64,000 nt of DNA from Pseudomonadota bacterium (GTDB taxonomy: Bacteria; Pseudomonadota; Alphaproteobacteria; Sphingomonadales; Sphingomonadaceae). The stretch spans positions 1 through 64,000 of the forward strand of contig JAFEEY010000031.1 in NCBI GenBank assembly GCA_018240865.1. The letters are read 5' to 3'. A program made the translations under genes and the position numbers. Positions 54,649 through 61,317 of the stretch are shown here, piece by piece. Within the stretch, counting starts at the first letter, position 1. Each line of letters begins with the position of its first letter. Under the pieces are notes generated by a model, which did no database searches, had not been told where the DNA came from, and saw only the letters and a program-made list of their open reading frames with translations.

Positions 54649-55278
54649 TCACGATTTCTGGTGAAGATGCTCAGCATCTCGCAGAGCAATTCGCCGCGCA
54701 ATTCCAGACGCATGATCGAGGCGTCGGCGGTGATAGCCATGCACGGCGCGACGCAATTTCGCTTCAGGACCCGTTCGAACCAACACATCCAGATTGGCGA
54801 ACTCGCGGTTCAAACCGCCAAGTTCCCATTGTTCCGCCTGTCGAATTCGACACATGCGATCATTGATCGACTCGATGATCGCCGAAAAGATCGGATTGTC
54901 AGCGCCGCGGGCAAGGTCCGCCAGAAGAACATCAATCGGCGGTTCGAGATCCCGGCCGCTTGGGGCCGCCCCTTCTGCCGCGCCACCCGCGCTGCGCCAT
55001 GCGACCGCCAGGAGCGTCAGACGCAGGCTCGCCTCGTAGAGGTCGCGGACATCCTGTTCATCCAAAGACGGACATGCGAATCCTCCAGTCGATCTCATCT
55101 CGATCAAACCCTCGCCGACCAATCGCAGGAGTGCCTCGCGAACGGGTGTCGCGCTCGCCGAGTAGCGCGTTTCCAATTGTGTGATCTGTAGCCGGCCCGG
55201 AGCGAACCCACCCGCCAGAAGGTCCGCCTTCAAGGCCGTATAGACGCGTTCGCTCGTTTCGTGATCGGCGGTCAACAC
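54649..55278 (-). CDS. GntR-family (FCD-type) transcriptional regulator
   Basis: 209 residues. Winged helix SERVYTALKADLLAGGFAPG, QLETRYSASATPVREALLRL, VGEGLIEMRSTGGFACP is the GntR pattern; the C-terminal all-helical part (FSAIIESINDRMCRIRQAEQ, LRRAVHGYHRRRLDHASGIA) is FCD-like. It is directly upstream of the lasso precursor in the same direction, and GntR genes recur next to sphingomonad lasso loci as I recall. Likely controls the precursor operon. Confidence 0.88.
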   Translation of the reverse strand: MLTADHETSERVYTALKADLLAGGFAPGRLQITQLETRYSASATPVREALLRLVGEGLIEMRSTGGFACPSLDEQDVRDLYEASLRLTLLAVAWRSAGGAAEGAAPSGRDLEPPIDVLLADLARGADNPIFSAIIESINDRMCRIRQAEQWELGGLNREFANLDVLVRTGPEAKLRRAVHGYHRRRLDHASGIARRIALRDAEHLHQKS

Positions 55279-55659
55279 ACTCTCCAGACACCGACGATGC
55301 CCGCAGCCGCCTTACCGATGGCGCTGTCACACATGATCGAAGCGGTGAGGGTTGTTTCGTGACGCGCCAGCGGCATGAAGGCCGCAAGTATAGAATAGTT
55401 CGCCATTTTCCTCGATATCGCAACGAAAATAGGTCTCATTCCGAGACCATCAAGGACGCGCGCGGTTTCCCGCCGCTTTGGGCACGCCAATCTTCGTCGA
55501 GGCACGCAGGGCGAGCTGCGGCCTCCTCGACGCCCCCTAACCCAGGCCGGTCTAGCCACCCCGCGCGGCGGGCTCCGCGCTATGCCTCAGGCGTCGCGTT
55601 GGTGGCGAGGGCGCGGCGGTCCTCGGCGGGACGCCTCGGCCCGCTATCCCCATCGGACG

Positions 55660-55918
55660 CAGTCGTTCACCGCATCCGAAGCCACCTCCGCAGTTTCTCG
55701 GCGTGCCGGGAGTGGCCCGGGGCTGCAAGGGCTGCCTCCGGCCAAGAAAACCTAGGAGAAATTGGGCCTGCCGACAGGGTTATTTGATCCAAAGGTGTCG
55801 GCAGACCCAATTTCTCCAAGCTTTTCTAAAGGCCGCAGCGCGACGTCCCTTGCAGCCCCGGACCACTCCCGACCCTTGAGCCCCGGCGAAGGCGGCTCCG
55901 GATGCGATGAACGACGAC
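55660..55918. repeat. Large imperfect inverted repeat (about 2 x 118 bp)
   Basis: The left arm 55660-55776 and the reverse complement of 55796-55918 align along their length, with shared blocks GTCGTTCA, CGCATCCG, GGGAGTGG, CGGGGCTGCAAGGG and a 22-bp inner arm (55755-55776 and 55796-55817) with one mismatch. The centre is a 19-base loop. No gene fits the whole stretch 55279-56131. Could be a small non-autonomous mobile element, a replication or transfer site, or two facing copies of a regulatory region. Confidence 0.85.
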
Positions 55919-56131
55919 CCCGGTCGCGTCCGTTGGTGATCAGGAAGGAATGGCTCCGCCATGCTTTTCTTTGTTCGGGCCGCTGCCGCGGCCGTTTTAG
56001 TGGCTCAGGCTCACCAAATACGATGAAAATCTGTCAAGAAAACAATGGAATATACGATAAAAAGGGGAGGTTGTATAAGTATAGATGCAGAAGGGAAATA
56101 AATCCCTGAAGCATTTATCGGAGTAAAGGCA

Positions 56132-56605
56132 ATGAATATCGGTGAGTTTAACTTGAACAAGGGGCGCATGATGGGGTGGATTGCTACCCGCACAATCGAC
56201 TTGCCCAAGCTGGGATTGCGTCCCGTCGAGAGCCAGAACGAACTTGCGCCCGCATATGAAATTCTCGCTCTCAATGTCGGCGACCGCTGGGTGCAGGTCG
56301 GCGCGCTTTGGGAAGCCATCGCCAAGAAAACCGGCGAGGTTTTCCTGCAAGGCAATGTCGATGACCCCTGTATGCCCGAAGCGCTGCCCATCGCGCTTTT
56401 CGGCAATGATGCCGAAGGCTATCGCGTGGCATGGCGCAGGCCGGAACGTCGCGACGATTTCGGCCCCGCCGTTCGCACGCCGCGCGGCGATGCCCCGTCC
56501 AGCCGTGGCGACGACTACGGTTTCGGGGGCAGCACGGCGGACGAACATGGCGGGCTGACCACCGACACCGCCGCCGCCGACCTCGACGACGAGGTTGCAT
56601 TCTAG
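56132..56605 (+). CDS. DUF736-family protein
   Basis: 157 residues. GGAG nine bases upstream, preceded by about 100 bases of unusually AT-rich DNA (56015-56130), a likely promoter region. MNIGEFNLNKGRMMGWIATR, AYEILALNVGDRWVQVGALW and EALPIALFGNDAEGYRVAWR are the DUF736 core; the C-terminal 45 residues are Asp/Gly-rich and disordered. DUF736 genes are common near relaxase and transfer genes of alphaproteobacterial plasmids and elements. Function unknown. Confidence 0.82.
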   Translation: MNIGEFNLNKGRMMGWIATRTIDLPKLGLRPVESQNELAPAYEILALNVGDRWVQVGALWEAIAKKTGEVFLQGNVDDPCMPEALPIALFGNDAEGYRVAWRRPERRDDFGPAVRTPRGDAPSSRGDDYGFGGSTADEHGGLTTDTAAADLDDEVAF

Positions 56606-56686
56606 GACCGGACCAAGACGGGCCGGGGGAGCGCAGCCACGCTTCCCCGGACCCTGACCGATCATCCCGCATCAGGAGTCAGACCC

Positions 56687-57742
56687 ATGACGAAGAAATC
56701 AGCTAAGAGGGCGGTTAGCACATTTGCCGACCTGCCGGAACTTATCGCCGAGGAAACCGCAACCACCGACTTTGAGGCATCATTCGGCGACCCGATGCCG
56801 CTTTCCATCATCGAGCAAGGCGACGAACCGGGCGAGCATACCATGCCTGAACCATTCGCCGCGCAGAAGGTTTGCGGCGAGCTTATGACGTCGCTTTTCC
56901 TGCTGCTGGAAGATACGCGGCTTTCCCCGCTCGCCCCCGATATCGCATGGGGTATCGTCAACAGCTTTCATTTCGTGGCGGGAAAGCAGGAACGTCGCGA
57001 AGATCGATTGACCGACATAATCCGCGACATGACCCGGCGCATGGAACCGGGCGAGGTGTTCAACGAGACGCTTGAGAGCAAGCAGCTTGAATGCCAGTCC
57101 GTGACCGAACAGCGCGTCGCCATCGAGGCCATGCGGGATTATACCGCCGCCATGTATCGCGCTTGCTGGCGTCGTGCATGGGCGCCGACGAAGGGCAGCA
57201 AGGCGTCCTCCGTCACGACCGCAAGTTATATTAGCGCCGTCGATTTCCTTCGCGAACGTGCCCTTGCCAAACGGGAACGGGTTGATCCGCAAGGCCCGGT
57301 TGTCATCTTCTCCGGCCCCGCGATTTGGCACGACTGGGAACCGCTTTGGGCGAAGCTAAGCGAGATCAAGGCTCGCATCCCGCACATGACGCTTGTCACC
57401 ACCGGCCAACGCAAGGGGGCGGATGCTATCGCGGCGGCATGGGCCGCGCGCGAAGGCGTGCCCATTGTCGCATTTGGCCTCTACGGGGGCGGCAAGAAGC
57501 CCGCATTCGCCCGCAACAAGAAGTTTGCGGAGCTTGGCCCGGTCGAAGCCGTCCTTTGCGAGGGGTCGGGCATACAGGCCAATCTTTACCAGACCATGCG
57601 GAAACTGGACGTCCCCATTCACGCCTTCCACTGGCCCAAGGACATGCCCAAGCGGCAAAAGCCGCACACCATCTACACTTGGGAGGCGGAGGATTATTTG
57701 CAGCGCTCCGACACATTCAGGAGCGCGAGACGCTACGCCTGA
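56687..57742 (+). CDS. DUF2493 (SLOG-like) protein
   Basis: 351 residues. The N-terminal 190 residues are acidic and helical (DITRxMEPGE-like stretch RRMEPGEVFNETLESKQLEC). The C-terminal part GPVVIFSGPAIWHDWEPLWA, MTLVTTGQRKGADAIAAAWA, VPIVAFGLYGGGKKPAFARN is the DUF2493/SLOG Rossmann domain (here GxRKGADxxAxxWA). Usually found with DUF736 on mobile elements. Ligand unknown; nucleotide-sugar or nucleotide binding is a family-level idea. Confidence 0.82.
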   Translation: MTKKSAKRAVSTFADLPELIAEETATTDFEASFGDPMPLSIIEQGDEPGEHTMPEPFAAQKVCGELMTSLFLLLEDTRLSPLAPDIAWGIVNSFHFVAGKQERREDRLTDIIRDMTRRMEPGEVFNETLESKQLECQSVTEQRVAIEAMRDYTAAMYRACWRRAWAPTKGSKASSVTTASYISAVDFLRERALAKRERVDPQGPVVIFSGPAIWHDWEPLWAKLSEIKARIPHMTLVTTGQRKGADAIAAAWAAREGVPIVAFGLYGGGKKPAFARNKKFAELGPVEAVLCEGSGIQANLYQTMRKLDVPIHAFHWPKDMPKRQKPHTIYTWEAEDYLQRSDTFRSARRYA

Positions 57743-57750
57743 CCCTATAA

Positions 57751-57779
57751 GCCACGGCGCTGCCGGACAGCGCCGTGGC
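57751..57779. terminator. Strong hairpin after DUF2493 gene
   Basis: Perfect 12-bp stem GCCACGGCGCTG / CAGCGCCGTGGC with a 5-base loop, nine bases after the DUF2493 stop. There is no T-run on either strand, so it may protect the transcript end or be a weak terminator. Confidence 0.5.
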
Positions 57780-57905
57780 CTAATCGCACAGACCCGCCAG
57801 GGCTGGCCCGCTTTACGCGCGCTGGCCCTGTTTTCGTACCACAGGCCGCCGCCGCGCCTGACGGCGCGGCGGCGGGGAACCCGAAAAGGGAAAGGGCCAA
57901 CAGGT

Positions 57906-58229
57906 TCACGCCTCGGCATGGGGGTTATCGACCGTGCCGCTATCTCCCTTTTTTGGTGCTGGCGTGGCTGGCGATTTCCCTGAGCGAGAGGTGTCGGACG
58001 CCGCTGACGCTCCCTTGAGCGCGGCCAGTGCGGCAACGCCGCCGAGCCGCAGCACATAGCCCAGCACGTCGCGGAACTCGCGTTCCGTCACTTGCTCGAC
58101 CGGCAGCGCCGTCACGATGCCCGCATAGCGATCACGCAGCTTCAGCCGTGTCGCGGCAATCTCAACTGATATTCTCTTTTCGCGCTCGACCAGATCGGCG
58201 AGCCTGTCGCGTTCAGACATTTTCGGCAT
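57906..58229 (-). CDS. Small TraC/TraD-like mobilisation accessory protein
   Basis: 107 residues, [20 protein letters not shown], then a basic helix and [19 protein letters not shown]. The layout (charged coiled N-terminus, then a short helical block with an aliphatic pattern) resembles small TraC or TraD proteins that sit beside relaxases in alphaproteobacteria. Sequence match is weak. It is divergent from the RHH protein and transfer genes. Confidence 0.4.
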   Translation of the reverse strand: MPKMSERDRLADLVEREKRISVEIAATRLKLRDRYAGIVTALPVEQVTEREFRDVLGYVLRLGGVAALAALKGASAASDTSRSGKSPATPAPKKGDSGTVDNPHAEA

Positions 58230-58449
58230 GACCAGTTTCCTTGTTCAGGCTGGCCCGCTCGTCACGCGATCCTTGTCGCACAGGCTCACCCGCGCCACAA
58301 GCGACCCCGCCGCGAACAAGGCGGCCAAACTCCCCCACATCGATCAACGCCGCAAAGGGTGCGCCCGGCAGCGGTAGAGCAGACGCAGCGACGCCGTCGC
58401 TGCGGGCAAGCGACGCACGCGCTTCGCGGTTGTATTGCACCGTACGCAC
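58213..58449 (-). CDS. Hypothetical protein (78 aa), tentative
   Basis: Begins [20 protein letters not shown], continues [20 protein letters not shown], and ends with overlap of 17 bases into the next minus-strand gene. Overlap and smooth composition favour a real gene, but there is no clear ribosome site and no family is recognised. Confidence 0.4.
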   Translation of the reverse strand: MRTVQYNREARASLARSDGVAASALPLPGAPFAALIDVGEFGRLVRGGVACGAGEPVRQGSRDERASLNKETGHAENV

Positions 58450-58493
58450 GGGTGCTGAGGCCTAAAACGATCATGAAATCAAAGCCTTGATCC

Positions 58494-58607
58494 GGCAGAC
58501 ATGTCAGCCAGAAACCGCTTTATATGGCCGACGCGTCTGCCACCTCAGAAAATCCCTTCTCGAAACCCTAGTATTTCCGGGATTTCCGGCTGGCAGACAC
58601 GTCCGCC
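58494..58607. promoter_or_regulatory. Three copies of a 16-bp palindrome upstream of RHH/transfer genes
   Basis: GGCAGACATGTCAGCC (58494-58509), GGCCGACGCGTCTGCC (58526-58541) and GGCAGACACGTCCGCC (58592-58607) share the symmetric consensus GGCnGACnnGTCnGCC. Start-to-start spacings are 32 and 66 bp. They lie in the divergent gap before the RHH gene and transfer operon. Likely operators for a dimeric or tetrameric repressor, with the RHH protein itself the first candidate; they could also mark a transfer origin. Confidence 0.8.
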
Positions 58608-58697
58608 ATACTGATTTTATTGTGATTGCGGCGGGTCCGCGCTATAGTAGCTTCGCGTCTTGGCCTCCTTGCCGAAGCTCCTGATGGAGCGCCCACC

Positions 58698-58997
58698 TTG
58701 GCAAGGGTCACAATCCGGATTGACGATGCCCTTTACGAGCGGCTGCAACGCCGCGCCCGTAAAGTTGGCGTCAGCGTCGCCGAACTCCTCCGCCCCGCGA
58801 TCGACCAGGCCGCCGATCCCCGCAGCGGCTACGTCTATACGACGCAGGACGAAATCCTCTCCTGCGTTCTGCAGACGCTTTCCATCGTCGCCGCATCGGT
58901 GCGGCGCCGCTCGCCCGAAACGCTCGAGCAAGGCATGGCCGACGCCAGGGCGCTGCTCGAAGCGAAGGGCCTGCTCGGGCCGGAGCAACAGTCGTGA
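58698..58997 (+). CDS. Ribbon-helix-helix DNA-binding protein
   Basis: 99 residues from TTG 58698 (GGAG about nine bases upstream); the frame is open to 58626. RVTIRIDDALYERLQRRARK, VGVSVAELLRPAIDQA is a CopG/Arc-type RHH fold; a helical tail of about 60 residues follows. Placed directly before the coupling protein and relaxase genes, so it is probably a transfer regulator or relaxosome accessory protein binding the palindromes just upstream. Confidence 0.78.
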   Translation: MARVTIRIDDALYERLQRRARKVGVSVAELLRPAIDQAADPRSGYVYTTQDEILSCVLQTLSIVAASVRRRSPETLEQGMADARALLEAKGLLGPEQQS

Positions 58998-59169
58998 ACC
59001 GGCGCGCGGATCTCCGTGTCGTCGGTGTGCGAATTGAATCTCCGTTCCCCACCTCGGACCTCCGACCAGACACCGCTATTGGCCCTCGCGCCTTGCTGCC
59101 CTTCCGGTGCTTCCCCGATCCGGGGGCGCGGCGAACTGGCGGGCACTCTGTTCAGGGGAGCGCGCGGCC

Positions 59170-61317
59170 ATGAGCATCTTCCGCAACGATACCCTCGGCT
59201 CATGGACGCGTGGCGGTCAGGCCATCGTCCACAATGTGCGGATGACCACCCAGGTCTTCTACCAGACTATGCTCGCCGGGCTACTGCTCTGGGTGATGGG
59301 CACCTGCTGGTATGCGTTCGAGAGGTCGACCGAATATCAACGCTTCGTTCTGGTCAAGCTGGTCGAGGCGACCTTCAAGGCAGATGCGGCTCCCGGAACC
59401 AACGACCCGGTGCTGTTCCGCACCCCCGACGGCCGCCAATATTGGACGTCGGCCGACACCCTGGCCGAGGCGCCGGTGGTCAAGAATGCGCTCCACAAAT
59501 TGGAGACCGACCTGATCCATGGCGCGGCGATCGCCGGGGCCATCGCCCTTTTAGGACTGGTCAGCGCCTGGTTCTATTTTACCCGGACGGGGCGGGGGCT
59601 GGGGTCAAACGAATATCTTCGCGGCGCCCGATTCGGATCGGTCTCGGAAGTCCGCCGCGCGCTCCGGGGGCAGAAGAAAGGGACCCTTTCGATCGGCGGC
59701 ATCGCCGTGCCCGACGCCTTCGAGCCGGAGCATATCCTGCTGGTCGGCGCGCCCGGGACGGGGAAAACCAATCTCATCACCACCATGCTCGAAGGTGTCC
59801 GCAAACAGGGAAAGCGGGCGATCGTCTATGATACGGCCGGGAGCTTCGTCGAGAAGTTCTACCGCCCCGGCACGGACATCCTGCTCAACCCGCTCGACAA
59901 GCGCACCGACATATGGAGCCCCTGGGTCGATGTCCCGCAGGAATATCATTACGACCAGATCGCGGAGTCAACGATTCCGGACAAGCATGGGGATCCCTTC
60001 TGGTCGAAAGCAGCGCGTGGCACCTTGGTCGCCGTCCTGCGCAAGCTCGCGAGGCAGAAGCACACCCTGATCTCGGTGCTGCTCGATCGGGTGCTGCGCT
60101 CCCCGCTCGCCGACCTTGCCGCCTACGTGAAGGGAACTGATGCCGCCGCCTTCATCTCCGCTGAAGGGGAACGGACTTCGGCCGGCGTCCAGGCCGAGCT
60201 TGCCTCTGTCATGCGCAGCTTCGCCTATCTCGACGATACCGAGGACGGCTTCTCGATCCGGCGCTGGGTCGAGGACGAGAAGGACGACAGCTGGTTGTTC
60301 GTCACCGTCAAGGCCGACCAGCTGCCCTCGCTGCGTCCCCTGATCACCGTCTGGCTCGACATCGCGATCAGCGCGATCATGAGCCTCACGCCCGACCGCG
60401 ACCGGCGGCTTTATTGCGTCATCGACGAGCTGCCGACGCTCCAGAAACTGCCAAGCCTTTCCGACTTCCTTGCCCGCGCGCGCAAATATGGCGGCTGCGG
60501 CATATTGGGCTTCCAGTCCTATCCCCAGCTCACCGCAACCTACGGAAAGGAGGATGCGGCCGCCATCACCGGCTACTGCTCCACGTGGGTGGCGCTCAGG
60601 GCGAACGATACCGATACCGCCGAACTGATCTCGAAGAATCTTGGCCGGGTCGAGCAGGTCGAGGCCAATGAGGGGATGTCCTATGGCGTGAACGACATGC
60701 GCGACGGGGTGAACCTGTCACGCATGCAAGTAACTAGGCCGCTGGTGCTGGACACCGAGGTCAATCACCTGCCCAACCTCACGGGCTTTCTCCGGTTCGG
60801 TCGCAACCTTCCCGTCGTACGCTTCACCGATCGCATCAATCCGCGGCCCAGCGTCGTTCCGGCTTTCGTCGAACGATCCGAACCGCCCAGGCGCCTGCCG
60901 CTCGGAAAAGCCATCATCTCCCAGGCATGGGCACGCCGGCGCGCGCTTCAGGCGCAGCAGGCTGCGGCCAGACAAGGCCCGGACTCCTCTCCGCCCGCCG
61001 CGCCGGACGCTTCGCCGTCCCCCGGCACGACGCAAGGCGATCTTTTCTCCGACCAGCAGAATCCCCGACCCGCGGACGAGGAGACCGGGGTGTCCCGCCC
61101 CGAAGAGGCTGGCGAGCATGAAGAGGCCTTCGGGCCACATCAGCCTGTCGAACCAGACACGAAAGGTGAAGGTGCGCCGATTTCCGATCCTCCGGATGAG
61201 GACAATGTCGTCGCGACACCCGTGCCCCTGCTGGGTGCGGTGCGCGGCACCATTCGCGTGTCGCTTGCCAGCCATGGGCGCGCCGAAGGTCCGCGTGAGA
61301 AGGCGAAACCGGCATGA
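59170..61317 (+). CDS. traD: Type IV coupling protein, TraD-type
   Basis: 715 residues from ATG 59170, with AGGGGAG eight bases upstream. Two N-terminal membrane helices (MLAGLLLWVMGTCWYAF; AAIAGAIALLGLVSAWFYF) flank a periplasmic loop, then the hexameric ATPase with Walker A VGAPGTGKTNL near 192 and Walker B YCVIDELPTL near 416, QSYPQL and a Pro/Glu-rich C-terminal tail. Passes the relaxase-DNA complex to the transfer channel. Stop overlaps the relaxase start (ATGA), so the two are made together. The transfer channel genes are not in the window. Confidence 0.93.
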   Translation: MSIFRNDTLGSWTRGGQAIVHNVRMTTQVFYQTMLAGLLLWVMGTCWYAFERSTEYQRFVLVKLVEATFKADAAPGTNDPVLFRTPDGRQYWTSADTLAEAPVVKNALHKLETDLIHGAAIAGAIALLGLVSAWFYFTRTGRGLGSNEYLRGARFGSVSEVRRALRGQKKGTLSIGGIAVPDAFEPEHILLVGAPGTGKTNLITTMLEGVRKQGKRAIVYDTAGSFVEKFYRPGTDILLNPLDKRTDIWSPWVDVPQEYHYDQIAESTIPDKHGDPFWSKAARGTLVAVLRKLARQKHTLISVLLDRVLRSPLADLAAYVKGTDAAAFISAEGERTSAGVQAELASVMRSFAYLDDTEDGFSIRRWVEDEKDDSWLFVTVKADQLPSLRPLITVWLDIAISAIMSLTPDRDRRLYCVIDELPTLQKLPSLSDFLARARKYGGCGILGFQSYPQLTATYGKEDAAAITGYCSTWVALRANDTDTAELISKNLGRVEQVEANEGMSYGVNDMRDGVNLSRMQVTRPLVLDTEVNHLPNLTGFLRFGRNLPVVRFTDRINPRPSVVPAFVERSEPPRRLPLGKAIISQAWARRRALQAQQAAARQGPDSSPPAAPDASPSPGTTQGDLFSDQQNPRPADEETGVSRPEEAGEHEEAFGPHQPVEPDTKGEGAPISDPPDEDNVVATPVPLLGAVRGTIRVSLASHGRAEGPREKAKPA

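Noticed and set aside
55359-55787. 142-aa plus-strand frame after the GntR gene
   Set aside because: Composition is Arg/Ala/Ser-rich without motif, and it runs into the large inverted repeat; judged non-coding.
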